From Batkoa obscura (taxonomy: Eukaryota > Entomophthoromycota > Entomophthoromycetes > Entomophthorales > Batkoaceae), in the NCBI GenBank assembly GCA_030770535.1, contig JASVEC010000004.1, positions 744,001-808,000 of the forward strand: a stretch of DNA of 64,000 nt. The letters are read 5' to 3'. Within the stretch, counting starts at the first letter, position 1, and each line of letters starts with the position of its first letter. Shown here one piece after another: positions 12,217-24,739 of this stretch. The position numbers and the translations under genes were made by a program. The notes beneath the pieces are model-generated. The model made no database searches. It saw nothing but the letters and a program-made list of their open reading frames with translations, and was not told the origin of the DNA.

Positions 12217-13342
12217 TGTATTATTATTATTATTAAACTGCTGTTTTTATAGTCAATAATTTAAAATAACTGAAATATTAAGCTAATAGTAAAATCAATA
12301 CTATTAAATATTATAATCTAATGTTCTATAAATGAAATAATTTAATTCATGTTTATATTATTTTTTAAATTGACTTATATTTTAAATTAACTTATATTTT
12401 AATTTTTTTTATTAATATTATATTTGACAGCAATACAGAAATCAAAAAATATAGTCATAGTTATTATTAAATACTTTTAATTTTTTAATTGTTTATTAAA
12501 TAATAATAATATAATGATAATAAAACAAATTAACATAAAATTAATAATATATAATAAAAAAGCTTTATTATTTACTATATTTAAAGTTTCAATTTGAATT
12601 GTTTTTAATATTGTTAATAAAAATAAATTACTTTTTTTTCATTTTACTAATAATTAGGAACTAATTAAATAATAAAGATTTTAATATTAATTAAGGATTA
12701 ATTAAAATAAATAATGCAAATAATATAGATGATATGAATTACATTGTGTTTTCATTTATTTATTATATTTGGTTTCATTATGAGTATTATTGTAATTAGT
12801 GATATTATTGCTATTGTTGTTGTTATTGATGTTATTTTTAATTAAACAAAAACTAATATAATTTTTTAATTTGACATGAGGGGAAGGATGAGATAGATTA
12901 CTAATTGTATTATTGGAAATAAAAGGATCAATTGATGTTGGTGTAAATAAATTACATAATGAAAACAATTCTTCAGTGGATCCAATTTATATAATCTCTT
13001 AGTCGGATGTGCTATTAAGATATTAATAAGTTATTATTTGTTTATTAGTAATTTACTATCTAATATTTGCTGCTTTGGATACAGTTTTGTTAACGGATAG
13101 GTCATCATTATTGATGGAATTCAACATTAATTTAATAAATAAAAAATAAAATTAGAATTTTTATACTTGTGTAAAGATAAACGGTTTTACTTTGTTATAG
13201 CCTAAATATCTATTATAAATATTGAATTTATTATTATTATTATTAAATTATTTTTTACAATTATTATTTTATCCGATTATATTTTATATTTTTATGGTCA
13301 AATTAAAATTTATTAATTAATTTTATTAATAAAATAATCCAA

Positions 13343-13447
13343 TATGGGGATGTATTTTTTTGTTTAAGAATTTTACTAACACATCTTCTGCTCAAATAGC
13401 GCCTAAAAAATGGAAAAAGTAATGAAACCAAAAAAAACATCCTCATA
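13343..13447 (+). mobile_element. MITE-like element, copy 2
   Basis: Ends TATGGGGATG and CATCCTCATA, TA-flanked, 105 bp, in the GTTTAAGAATTTTAC-first orientation. Confidence 0.9.
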
Positions 13448-13935
13448 TAAAACTTCAATTTTTATTGTTCCAGTAATACTTGTTAATGTTATTATTTTTA
13501 GTTTGATAACATCAATAGTAATTTTATTGATCATATTACATAACAATAATATATATTATTAATATACTAAAAAATCATCATATAAACACCTTCTTTCTTA
13601 TGGTTTATTATCAATCATCAACTAACTCATTTTGCTCAAAAATTTCAAGAAACAAAACTCATTATTCACTTAAAAACATTCCCAATACCGAATAAAATTA
13701 TATTCCAAATTCCTATTTCATAAATGTTCAGAATAACTTTAACAAATGTACTAATTTAAATCAACTAATGCCCAAAAAAAAAGACTTTCAAAAGATACGA
13801 TTTCCAATCATACTTGAATGCTATCGATGACCTAATACTTTTATTGAATTAGCTAAGATTTTTTTTTAAAAACTATATAAAAAAAACTCAAAATTCATCA
13901 ATTGACTTCTCATTAAATTTTACCCTTTAACCAAT

Positions 13936-15190
13936 ATGTTACAATTAGAACGACGTATTGCCATCGATGCCGTAATCCGAGCCTCTAAAATTTGTCGACA
14001 AGTGTATTCTCAATTAGTTAATGAAGATACGGTAATAAAGAAAGATAGATCACCAGTAACTGGTAATACTTTTAATCCAATAATTTTTTATAAATGCAAA
14101 TAATGTTGATTTTATACAGTGGCTGATTACTCTGCTCAAGCAGTAGTGAATACTTTATTAACTGAATATTTTCCTAATGATCCAATTGTGGGTGAAGAAG
14201 ATAGCAAAGATTTAAAATCTTCTAGTGGAGCTGAGTTATTGAAAAAAGTTACTGAATTAGCAAATACAGTATTGGATAAAAAAATAACTTCAGAACAAGT
14301 AATTTATAATAGAATTTAATAATAAAAAAGATGGTTTTAATCTCTTTCATTTTTATTAAGACAATCACTTCGATAGACCGTGGTAATTTCATTGGTGGTT
14401 CTAAAGGTCGTTTTTGGACCTTAGATCCAATAGATGGTACCAAAGGATTTTTAAGAGGTGGTCAATATGCTATTTGTTTAGCTTTGATTATCGATGGTAA
14501 AGTAGAGTTAGGAGTAATGGGGTGTCCTAATTTATTAATTAATCCATTCGATAAAAATTCAAGTAAAGGTGCCATTTTTATTGCTCAAAGAGGAGAGGGG
14601 GCTTATCAAGTAAATACAAAAGGGTTTTTTGATTCTTCTTTTTTAATGATTTTTTAAAAATTAGAGAGATTTAGATACTCCCAATGACATAATAGAAGTT
14701 AAAGAAATATCACTCAATATGAATAAGTTAGATGCTATTGAATCAGCTAGATTTTGTGAATCCGTTGAAGCTGGTCATTCTTCTCATGATAAACATGCTA
14801 TTATTGCAAAAGAATTAAATATAACTACTCCACCCGTACGTATGGATTCTCAATGTAAATATTCTTCAATTGCTAGAGGGGATGGCGATATTTATTTAAG
14901 ATTACCAGTATCTTTAGAATATGAAGAGAAAATTTGGGTAAGTGAAATCATCAAATTACTATTATTATTTTATTGTATGATATTTATTTTGATTTATTTA
15001 TTTTATTTAGGATCATGCATCTGGTAAATTATTAGTTGAAGAAGCCGGTGGTAAAGTAAGTGATGCTTATGGCCAAGAATTGGATTTTTCTCAAGGACGT
15101 ACATTGAAAAATAATAAAGGTGTAGTAGCTTGTCATGCAGAATTTCATGAACAAGTTATTAAAGCTGTTAGTAAAGCTTTAGGAAATTAA
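13936..15190 (+). CDS. MET22: 3'(2'),5'-bisphosphate nucleotidase (Met22/Hal2)
   Basis: Five exons: 13936-14062, 14120-14298, 14361-14609, 14665-14937 and 15011-15190, giving 335 residues (yeast Met22 has 357). It converts 3'-phosphoadenosine 5'-phosphate to AMP in sulfate assimilation and is the classic Li+/Na+-sensitive target of salt toxicity. Visible inositol-monophosphatase-fold motifs are VADYSAQ, IVGEED, WTLDPIDGTKGFLRGGQYA and the C-terminal WDHASGKLLVEEAGGKV. The metal-binding residues Glu-Glu of GEED, Asp-Asp of DPIDGT and Asp of WDH are all present. All introns are short GT-AG. No signal peptide is seen, so it is probably cytosolic. It is convergent with the Tti2-like gene. Confidence 0.93.
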
Positions 15191-15529
15191 TACTATAATA
15201 ATAGAACTTTTGGTTATAAAATGTTATTAAAATTGATTTTATTAATTTTTTATTAATATTAAATTAGTTTAATGTTTTGATTATAGATTAGAATTTTATA
15301 TTATATCTTTTATTTTTTATGCATTTTGAGTATATAAATATTCAATTATAATTATATTATGAGTTATTTTTTATAATGAAATATCTATCAATTCTATTTT
15401 AACAACTATAATATAGAAACAAATACCTTTAATTTGAATTATTTACTTTAAAACATATATTAATTTTACCCTTTTAAAACCATTTATTTACTATTGTATT
15501 CTATTGAAGAAATACCGTCCACCAACTTA
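15191..15529. other. Short intergenic, convergent gene ends
   Basis: AT-rich spacer between two convergent genes. No repeat or open frame of note. Confidence 0.5.
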
Positions 15530-17377
15530 CTACTTAATCTTTGTCAATACCTTATCAACAAACTTACCAAATACTTCATCATCCGCTTGTTTTAACGCAT
15601 TTAAATCCGCCTAAAATAATCATCAATACCAAACAAAATAATAGCTAATAAGAACTATTAACTTACTTTAAACTGAAGTGTATTACTATGATTATATGTT
15701 ATCTCTGTTGTATTAATTAATAAGTTAAAAAAATTATCTAAGAATACAAATGAGTAAAGTGGGAGTTTATAATAATGGTATTAATTGAATTTACCATCGA
15801 TTTTATAATTTTTAAAATTAAGGATACATTGAGCTATACTCGTTAATATTTCAGGAGCATAATCGATGATTCTAATTAAAAAACTGATAAAATAATAACT
15901 AATAGTACTCAAATACAATTACCTATTAGGACATAACTTGATCAATTTAATCAAGTTATTACATGCTAGGGTAGGTATCTCCGTAATAAAATTACCCTTT
16001 CTAACCCAAGGAAGTTTTACATTTTTCAATGAAATATTGATAAATTTCTAAATCAAAAATAAAACATTAAACTTAACCCCTAATTAGCCCTCCACCACTA
16101 CACCTACCTCCAACAGAGCATAAACAGTGATTCCCATTCTATCTATCACTTTATTTAAATAATTTAAAACAAATCGATTGTTTTCAATTAAATTAGATTC
16201 TACACTATTTCCACGTGTTAATATAGTAGTTATAATATAATCATATAATTTATTATAATATTCATCATCTTCATTATTGTACGTTTTATCAAAGATTGAT
16301 AACATTGTATCCATTGCGTAATTGGAATTATCTTTTTTATCCGAGTTGATGAATAATACATTATTTATTAAAACCTATATTAATAAAAATAAGATAGTTA
16401 ATTAATAGGTTTTTGTATGTATTTAAATAGAATAATATTATGATAAATTAACTTACATTTAAATAAACATCTTGTAACCCTCTTGATTTTAATAGTGCTA
16501 AATTTTTATTTTTAAATAGTAAATTAATACTGTCAACACCCCAAGTTCTAATTGTTAAATTCATATCTTGTAATAATACTAAAGAGGGTGGAATAATTAA
16601 ATGGATATTATCAGCGATATAGAGATCCTAACATTATTTTAAAAAAACAAATATATAATTCAGTTTTCTATTTTTAAATCCAAACTTACCTGTTTCAAAA
16701 TCCATTTATAAACGAAATAATATCTTAAATCTTCTTTCCAAATCAAACTATCAAAATCTCTTGATTGTTGAACGATGGTTCCTTTATTCTCAAATATTCC
16801 ATGAATTTCTTTCTTACTTTCAAATTGGGTTCGAATGTAATTATTTAATAATGACATTATCATCGGTGGGCTTTTTATTTCTTTTTCAAAATCAGGAACT
16901 TGTTGAATAATTTCTATCCAATTTTTATTAATTATGAAAAGGTCTATAATAAAGGTCTATTTACTCTCTGTTATTTTTTTTACTTTTGAATCATTGTAGT
17001 ATAATTGATAAGGGATGATGCATAATATTAATTTCTCATAATAAGCTGATAACATCTCCTAGAAATTTATAAATCAAATAAATAACAATAGTAATTACTA
17101 TGTTTACTTCTTGAATAACAAACTCCAATAACAACTCCAACTGTCTAAGAATCTTTGTTTCAAACTTTATCTTATTTTCAAACTCCATTTCTTCAACGAC
17201 ATATTCACTTGGCAATCTCAATTCGTTATAAATCCCATTCAATTTTTCCTCGTTTAAAGCATCATTATCTTCCACCTCAATACTACTAATAACTTGAATC
17301 CCTTTAAATCCCAAATTTTTATTATCTTTTACTAAACTATCACTTTTATTTTCTTGATAAATATTGAATAAACTCAT
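15530..17377 (-). CDS. Tti2-like protein (TELO2-interacting protein 2 family)
   Basis: Nine exons in transcription order: 17377-17108, 17058-16984, 16956-16690, 16627-16457, 16374-16108, 16047-15923, 15883-15795, 15737-15667 and 15610-15530, in phase for 471 residues. The protein is all-helical by appearance. Its best signature is IIPPSLVLLQDMNLTIRTWG followed by SINLLFKNKNLALLKSRGLQ. This resembles the Tti2 motif of a Pro-Pro HEAT repeat and the following helix. Tti2 acts with Tel2 and Tti1 in the TTT co-chaperone that matures PIKK kinases. Length agrees with the family (about 420-510). The assignment rests on one motif block, so another HEAT-repeat protein is possible. Its start lies 50 bp from the stop of AIM41, same strand. 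Confidence 0.55.
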
Positions 17378-17427
17378 AATTAAAAAAACTTAAAAGTATT
17401 TCAAAAAAAAATTCTATCCAAAAAAAT

Positions 17428-17979
17428 TTATTTCTCCAAACTCTTTAAAAACTCTTTCGCTAATATAGCCACTCTAGCCTTGGCAGCCATTGTTGGATCT
17501 AATTTAATATTTTTTAACACTAATCCAATCTGCTTCCCGCTCGTCACTCCCAATTCCTCAACTATTTTTTTAATCTCTATCAAAATCTCAGCATCTTCTA
17601 ACTGTTCCGGAAGATATTTTTTCAATACTTCTACTTCCTCCAATTCATTTTGTACCAAATCTTCTCTATTACCAACTTTATATTGTTCAATTGAATCCAT
17701 TCTCTTTTTGATTCCTTTTTGGATAATACTGGCTACTTCAGCATCCGAATTAATCACTTTAAATGGCATAACACTTTTCTCGGCATAACCAATGTCGGAA
17801 AGGACTGACTTGATCACCCCAAGTTTACTACGTTCTTTGTTACGCATAGCAGATTTCATATCCGTTTTAAGTTGCACTAGTAAGCTAGGTTTAGCATCAG
17901 AATAATGACGAAGGGAAGTGCGTAATAAAGTGGGGAGTGTGTTAATGTTCTTTATGGTATATTGGAATAGACGTGCCAT
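17428..17979 (-). CDS. AIM41: Aim41-type mitochondrial GatB/YqeY-domain protein
   Basis: Intronless, 183 residues. The first ~30 residues are Arg/Thr/Leu-rich without acids, a likely mitochondrial presequence. The rest is a full YqeY domain: LKTDMKSAMRNKERSKLGVI, then QYKVGNREDLV, KKYLPEQL, and the C-terminal TSGKQIGLVLK and DPTMAAKARV. YqeY is the tRNA-binding C-terminal domain of the amidotransferase subunit GatB. In yeast the free-standing protein Aim41 is mitochondrial with an unclear role. It sits just upstream of the Tti2-like gene on the same strand. Confidence 0.88.
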   Translation of the reverse strand: MARLFQYTIKNINTLPTLLRTSLRHYSDAKPSLLVQLKTDMKSAMRNKERSKLGVIKSVLSDIGYAEKSVMPFKVINSDAEVASIIQKGIKKRMDSIEQYKVGNREDLVQNELEEVEVLKKYLPEQLEDAEILIEIKKIVEELGVTSGKQIGLVLKNIKLDPTMAAKARVAILAKEFLKSLEK

Positions 17980-18138
17980 TTTGTATCAATTTTTGTAATG
18001 AGTGTTGATTGTTATTAGTTTTTTTAGAATTTGAATTTCGATAGTTAATGGTGAGCCAATGAAATAGAATCAGTTATTTTTTGTAAAGGGATTAATATTC
18101 TAAATATAAAAAAGTACCAATATTTTTTTATTTTTTTT

Positions 18139-19906
18139 ATGAGTTTAAAAAAAGATAAAATTCAAAGTAAAATAATTCACTTTATATATGTTTAATGTAC
18201 TAATTACTATATTATAGATATAAAATCAAAAAAATTGAAATTGAAACAATGTACTCACCAAAATAGTGATATCATCCCACCACTTCCATATGTAAATGAA
18301 GCAACCCTCCTTGACTTAACTACTTATTCTTTTGCCACTCCACTATCCTCTCAAGAAGAAAGAATTGAATCATTAATAGCCTTGTTTCTTGATTCAAAAG
18401 AGATAGAGATTAACTTAACAATAGCTAATTTCTTAATGATAGATATAGTATTTGATAAATTTATAAATTTTTGGTCAAATCCTAATGGACTAAGGACTAA
18501 TCAAGGATATAAGCAGAAGATTATTAATAATAGGGGATTTAATGTTATTTTTAGTTTGTTTAGTAATGAAGAGATTGGAAGATTGATTATTGAAAAGAAA
18601 TTTGATAGAATGGGTAAGCAGTAATAAAATTCTATTTATAAATTATTTATTGGATTTTTTTCATCTAGCTTATTTACTCACCTATGGTATTATCAATCAA
18701 TTTAGTGGAAATATGGATTTTCAACAATTAAAATTGGGTATCAATCGATTATTAATAATGAATATTGATTCAACTAAACAATGGTTATATACAACAAAAT
18801 ATACCTCAATTTTATCAGATAAACCGCCAATCTTATTACTCATCAATCACTTAAAACAAGAAACAATAAGAAGTTTAATATTAGATATATTGTTTCAAGT
18901 GGAACCAGATAATTTAAGTACAAAAAGAGATTTTGATTTATTAGGAGAATTAAGGTATTTTGAAACTATATGGAAATTGTATTGGTATCAACTGAAATCA
19001 GAAGATTCTTTAGAATTTATTATTAATTTATTAACTGATGCTATTTATTATAAAGAAAGTGAGCATTTCTTGGAATACGTTTATGAGGAGGAATTTTTAA
19101 ATGATATTTTAAATGTGTTGAGTTGTGAGAATTATAAAAATATTCAAAAAATGATTGATTTTTTAGATTCTTTGGTGCAAGTACTATGTTATAGATCAGA
19201 AAAGTTAATGCTTTTAATTAGGGAAATTAAACTTTATATACATAGTAATCTGGATAAGATTTACTCTATCTTACAATATACAGAAAATGATAGCTCAATT
19301 GTATTTCAAGAAAGAAAGATGATAATCAATGACAAAGTAATTCCATTTATAATACCAAGCGATTATCCTAAATGTTATAAATTAACAATAAAAAGATATA
19401 CATTTATGTCCTTTTTCTTATCCACAGATGTAATAGAAAAAGAGAAAATCAACTTAAATATTGAATTGATTATGAATTGTTTAGAATGGTTGTTATTAAA
19501 TCCAAAAAATGATATAATACTTTCATTAAATTTTAAAATTTTAGAGATTATTTTTAATAATTTTATAAAGGATAAGAATAATAGTTATGTAGATATTATT
19601 AATTATTTATTTATCGAAACTAGGTTAATATCTAGAGTAAAGTATCAAATTATCATGAATTCAAAATCTGGACTCAATTATTTATTAGTATTTATTCAAT
19701 TTCATCTCAATTTAATTATTAATAAACTAAAAGAGAAAAATGAAGATTTAGATCAATCACTCTTAGTTAAATTAGAGTCATGTAGGGAAACTTCATTCAA
19801 AGAAGAGATTACTATATATCCTAAACTCCAACTTTATTTTCCAAAGAGTAAAAATAAGTTTGTAAAAAACAATTTTTTTATTAAGGATGATGATTTTTTA
19901 ATATAA
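18139..19906 (+). CDS. Unrecognised helical-repeat protein
   Basis: Three exons by my reading: 18139-18166 (start codon plus nine codons), 18218-18613 and 18669-19906, in phase for 553 residues. The 54-nt second intron (GTAAGC...TAG) removes the frame change between two long open stretches. The protein is hydrophilic to amphipathic, Leu/Ile/Asn-rich and apparently all-helical, without signal peptide or transmembrane segment. A block near LLLINHLKQETIRSLILDIL weakly recalls the SAPS domain of PP6/Sit4 regulatory subunits, but I do not see the family's N-terminal motifs. Function is not assigned. It is divergent from AIM41, only 159 bp away. Confidence 0.65.
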
Positions 19907-20906
19907 AATCAGTAGTAAATCACCTTTTTTTGTTTAATATATGTTGTAAATAAAAATCATTATATTTTTTGTATATTCACCTTCTCTAACCCAAGTATGA
20001 TCATTTCAACATGTTCTTGAGTTATACATATTCACTTTACCTCACACACTTTCTCATCTAACTTAATCCCTACATGAAATCTCTGCCTCAAAGTAAGTTA
20101 AATAAGCATATGTAATAAAGAGCGGTTTTGGATTTCTTGGAAACTTTAAGATCCCAACCTATTCAAAAATATACTAGTTGGTGCCCTTTTATTTAAACTA
20201 TGTAAATAATAGACTTTATATTTTCTTGGAATTGCATATTCGATAAATAAAACATTTGGATGCAAAACTTGAGAATTAAAATAACATTACATTGTTAAAT
20301 TATAAAAAACTGATAGAGATTTATGTATATTTATTTAATATAAATTTATACTTTATTGAATAAATACTATGATATAAATAATTTATACTGACTAATATTA
20401 GTAACTATAAATCAAAGAAGCATATTATGAGTTTAAGTAAATATAAAGATAAATTAAGAATAGTAGTGCCAAAATAATAGTAATAAGAGTAATCAAAGAA
20501 ATGATAGTTAGTGCTATACAAGCTATAAAATAATCCATAAACATTAATAAAAAAATCTTAGAAGCAGAATAGCATAAATGGTTGATCTTCTATTATACAA
20601 ACCGATGAAACTGATACTATCAAATCTCTTTCATTTGTTGAAATGATAAAATTAAAATTAAACTTATTGTATATAAATAATAATAGCTTTTTGATAAAAT
20701 AAAACAAAGAATGTGTTGAATAAAAATCAATCTTTAACTTTGGATCCCTAAAACTAATAAAGTAATAAAAATATGATAAATTAAAGGATAATATTAAAAC
20801 TGATAGGCTTAAAGTAATTTTTATAAAAGAAACCCACATTCTCCACTTTTAATTAAAAAAGTAAATCTTTCCTCTACCTTAAAGCATCCTACTTTTGTAT
20901 TGAATA
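19907..20906. other. Intergenic, no supported gene
   Basis: AT-rich. A 93-codon minus-strand open frame (20558-20839) starts with a hydrophobic stretch, but has no other sign of coding and lies in the 3' flank of YPD1. Confidence 0.4.
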
Positions 20907-21602
20907 TCACTCTTTAGTTACCTGTGAAGAGTCTTTGTTATTACTACCATTTAGAACCTCTGTTTCACTTCGCCTAAAATCCGCTTCCGGATCCAATTTA
21001 AGGTTAGGGCTACCCAGTTTTTGTTTAACTTCTTCTTCTTCTTCTTCTTCTTCTTCGTCCTCTTCTTCTTCTTCTTCATATTCTTCTTCTTCATAAAAAT
21101 CTTTAAGATATTTATTAGCAGCACGATATTCTTTTTTTGCATTCTTTATACAAACTTCAATATTAGTTAAAGCTTCTTGCTCTGTAATTGATTTAGAACC
21201 GGATTCATCTTTAAGTGAACCATAATGTTGAATCCTTTCACACATTATTTTCACTTTTTTTAAACCTAAAGCAGCGCTACTACCTTTAAGGAAATGCCCC
21301 AAGCGACTGAGGTCAGGTAAATCTTTCTTTTCTCTATTAAATTTAAAGCTTAATTCAGTTGTTTTTAATTTAATTTAATTAAAATTACAAAGAGTTTAAC
21401 ATATCTACAAATGTAGTTTCCGCTTGTTCGAAATAATTATAAACTATATTTTTACTGAATTCGTTATCCCCTTCTTCATCCATATCTAAGATTTGTCCAA
21501 ATACATCATAATCAATCAATTCATTTTCTTCCTTTTAAAATTTAAAATTTATTAGTTTCCATTCCTTTTGTTTATTATTATTATAAAGTTTACCGACGAC
21601 AT
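20907..21602 (-). CDS. YPD1: Histidine phosphotransfer protein Ypd1
   Basis: Three exons in transcription order: 21602-21594 (only Met-Ser-Ser), 21531-21389 and 21333-20907, giving 192 residues. It is the HPt relay between a hybrid histidine kinase and response regulators (Ssk1/Skn7-type). The phosphoacceptor is the His in LGHFLKGSSAALG, followed by CERIQHYG; both blocks match Ypd1 closely. The preceding helix motif is FEQAETTFVDMLNSLEKKDL. The C-terminus differs from yeast (167 residues). A run of about 20 acids interrupted once by Tyr and once by Asp, coded by a (CTT)n tract on the plus strand (21030-21090), follows the four-helix bundle and leads to a polar tail. It probably shuttles between cytosol and nucleus. 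Confidence 0.93.
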
Positions 21603-23132
21603 TTTTATAATTTATCTATCAATTTAAACCTTTTACTCCTATACTTTTGGTTGCTTACTATTTATTCAATGTGATAATTGACCAATCAAATTCAATAATT
21701 ATTTTTAATAAGAAACTGAAAGCCTAGATTTCAATTAATGGTTACAATTACCATTAAACTATACTATTAGCAAGGAAATATTGTTTTATAAAAGCCTATA
21801 AATTACGGTAACGATTCTTAGCATATATAAATTTAAATAAAATGACTAGTCAATATAATTAAGCCCACTTTCTAGTTCATTTACTAGTTCAATGTTCAAA
21901 TAAAAGGTAACAAAATGATATCACTCTCCTTAAAATTGGGCATCTCAAAGAGTTCAAAAAGTTCATAAATCGAAACTTTAAGTTATTGATTAAGTAACCT
22001 AAGTAAGTATTTTACCCTAATGTTTTCGATGTCTTTAATTTAGTTTATTTACTTTATTTTATTACTATTATTATTTGAGTTGAAATTTTTTAATTTCGTA
22101 CTATGGAGTTAATGATCTCATCATGATTTATTAATATTATTTTAATTCTAAGTGTTAAAGGATTAATTATTATTAAAAAAAATCATATTTAAGTTTTAAT
22201 ATTCATTCATCTATTGTTTTTATTATTGAAATAATATCAAGATTCAATATTTGAAATATATATTGTTATCTATTGTTTATGTACTTTATTCGTTTTATGT
22301 TTCTTTATAAAAGTGTTTTTGATATTATAGGTTCTAAAGCAATAACGTTTTTTGACTAAAAACTATATAGGGATGTATTTTTGTGTTTAAGAACTTTACT
22401 AACAATTTTTCCGCTCAAATAGCGCTTAAAAGATGTAAAAAGTGATGAAGCCAAAAAAAACACTCCCATATAAGCATTTATTCTGGAACCAATTTTTTCC
22501 CCATTGGTTCAAGATTTCTTAATAAATTCTAATAGCATTTTATTAATCACTTCTTTTTAGTCATTGAATGGAGTTTTGTTTTATGAAAAAAATATTTCTT
22601 CGAAAATTAAGCACTTTTAAATATATAGAAGCAGAGTTCTCTTGCTCACCTCTAAGCTATTTAAGTTTAATTTATTTTAATAAAACTGTTGCATTATTAT
22701 ACCTTTAAGGTTTTTAAAAAAAAATGAATCACTCTTTTTTCTATATTAATAAAAGTCTTAATTAAATTGCTGTTTCTTGTTGCACTATTTTGTCGACTTT
22801 TCAGGTAGCTTGAAATTTAAAAAATAGATTAATTTTATACGAAAAACATGTCCGTTTATTAGTTAAAATATATTTATAAATAATAGTATAAACATTATTA
22901 ATAAAATAACACTAATAAATAAATATACTTCTTAAATTAAATACGATAAAAAGTTATAAACAATTATTATTTAATATACTTGTAAAAAGTAAAAAAGACA
23001 TTAAATTATTTAAAACAAAGTCAATCACACACGAGAAAATTACTTTAGATGACACTGAGATATAAAATACTAGAAATAAACCTACAATATATAATAAATT
23101 CAAATAATAGTATACAACTGATGTTTGTCAGT
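21603..23132. other. Intergenic with one MITE
   Basis: Promoter side of YPD1 and 3' side of the kinase-like gene. It contains the MITE at 22366-22470. No other supported gene. Confidence 0.5.
22366..22470 (+). mobile_element. MITE-like element, copy 3
   Basis: Ends TATAGGGATG and CACTCCCATA, GTTTAAG-first orientation, 105 bp. Confidence 0.85.
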
Positions 23133-24739
23133 TTAAATACCTTGTATAAAAGAATGACTAAGTATAGAATCAATTGTAATTCTATCTGCACGTTTTTTAG
23201 TAAGGCAATCCTGAATCAATTTCCTGAGATCATTTGGTATGTGCATTTTACTAATTCTATTATCCCTCATAATTTCAACATTAGATGGAAATTTTGTGTC
23301 TGCCTGGATAGCTCGATTTTCATCTCCCAAAATTTTTAATATCTCTTCTTCGTTCTTTTTGCTAAATACACTACATCCATAAATTAACCTATATAATATG
23401 CAGCCCAGTCCCCAAACATCAGTTCCATATCCGAGCTAGGTTAATGAGTTAATTGCTATTACTTATTGATAGAATAGAAAAATACCACAAATTGTGAACT
23501 CGCATCAGCGGCAATAGCCGCTTCTGGTGCTATATTACCAAGAGTACCTTGCTAAAAAAATGAATATCAATTTATAATAAAATCAAATAATTAACTTACC
23601 ATTTCGGATTTTTGGCCAACTACACGTCCATGCTTCAACTTCAATACGTATTTAAACCCAAACACCTTTAAATTACCATCAAAAAACATAAACTTTCCTA
23701 AATTCAAGTCACAATGGATAACGTTTTCCTTATGTAATTCTCTTATCGCTAATACCATCTAATAAAATATTTTAACTTTATATTTATTTATTTTACTCTT
23801 TATTACCCTTTTCCAATTATATACCGCAAACCCAACTGGATTTTCCAATATTTGCTCCGAGTTATTCATAAATTCAAAAAAACTAATTTCACTTAGTTGA
23901 TATAGCTATAAGAAAGTTAACTCAGTGATAATTGCACAGCGTTAAATACTTACCAATTTAATTTTACTATCTTCATATTCAAATTCAGCTAACTGAATAA
24001 CATAGGGGTTATTTTTGAAAATTTTTAACATCTGAATTTCATTTTGGTATAAATTTATTTCCTTCTCTTTCATTTTTTCCGTATCAACCACTTTCAACGC
24101 AAATTGATCCCCGGTGTCTAATTCAACAACATTGTATACTTCTGAATGTTTACCTAGTTTTATGAGATTTAATTTCATGTACCTTTTCCCTTTTATAACT
24201 TCAAACTCTAATATTTGATTGTCTTGTGACTTTTGATATAAAATAATGATTTTAAAATGTACATTACTAAACTTACTATTTGTTCAAATACTGCATCAAA
24301 ATCATTCAACTCCTTAATCCTATTTGGTATCCCTATATAGTGACCTTCGTCCGATACGTTTGCTTCCAAAGAGTTTTGGTCATCGATGGTTAAGTGGCTC
24401 ATATCCCTGGTAATAGCACCATAAGGTTTTTTTTGTCTCGCTTCTTTATGTTTTTGGTTGACATTTAAATTATTTGAGTGTTCCTCAAGGTTCTTGATTT
24501 TACGCTTCCTATCAATTCCTACTCTTTGTTCGGTATATCTTCTAACATATTCAATAAGCTCTTTTTGATTCAGATTTGATATGTCATCTATAATTTCATG
24601 CCCTTTCATCGACTTTGCTTGATTTAAGTTTGTTCGGTCTTCAAAATTCCCCTTTCTTGGATACTTCTAAAATACTTAACATAAAGAAAAACGAAATAGA
24701 AATATTATTTACTCTTGAATCTTCTCTTTTCTCACTCAT
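23133..24739 (-). CDS. Mps1/TTK-like pseudokinase
   Basis: Seven exons in transcription order: 24739-24713, 24666-24277, 24229-23954, 23905-23807, 23758-23600, 23551-23486 and 23435-23133, in phase for about 439 residues. The kinase domain starts near residue 153 with an Mps1-style opening (RYMKLNLIKLGKHSEVYNVV) and ends with CLTKKRADRITI. The Lys of FALKVV (about 185) and a helix-C Glu (about 203) are kept. The glycine loop is poor. The catalytic loop reads HCDLNLGKF (279-287), so the Asn that binds Mg is Lys. The DFG position reads GFK (298-300), so the metal-binding Asp is lost. An APEAA motif and the GTDVWGLGCILYRLIYG helix are intact. Catalysis is therefore unlikely; ATP binding or scaffolding is inferred. 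The N-terminal 150 residues are basic and disordered-looking. Confidence 0.8.

Larger units (their letters stand above)
11914..13935. other. Long intergenic region with hairpin and MITE
   Basis: No well-supported gene. It contains a perfect 21-bp hairpin (12171-12216), an Asn-rich short open frame on the minus strand (12756-12968) that I could not join to an ATG exon, and a MITE copy (13343-13447). Confidence 0.5.

Noticed and set aside
12756-13130. Minus-strand Asn-rich open frame with an upstream ATG segment (MLNSINNDDLSV...)
   Set aside because: I could not join the two parts by a GT-AG intron in phase; stops intervene. It may be a relic or part of an unrecognised gene.
20558-20839. 93-codon minus-strand frame starting with a hydrophobic stretch
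   Set aside because: Low-complexity Phe/Ile/Tyr-rich translation, as expected from AT-rich noncoding DNA; no homology or intron support.
21028-21093. (CTT)n tract as an independent regulatory repeat
   Set aside because: It codes the Glu run of Ypd1 in frame, which explains it sufficiently.
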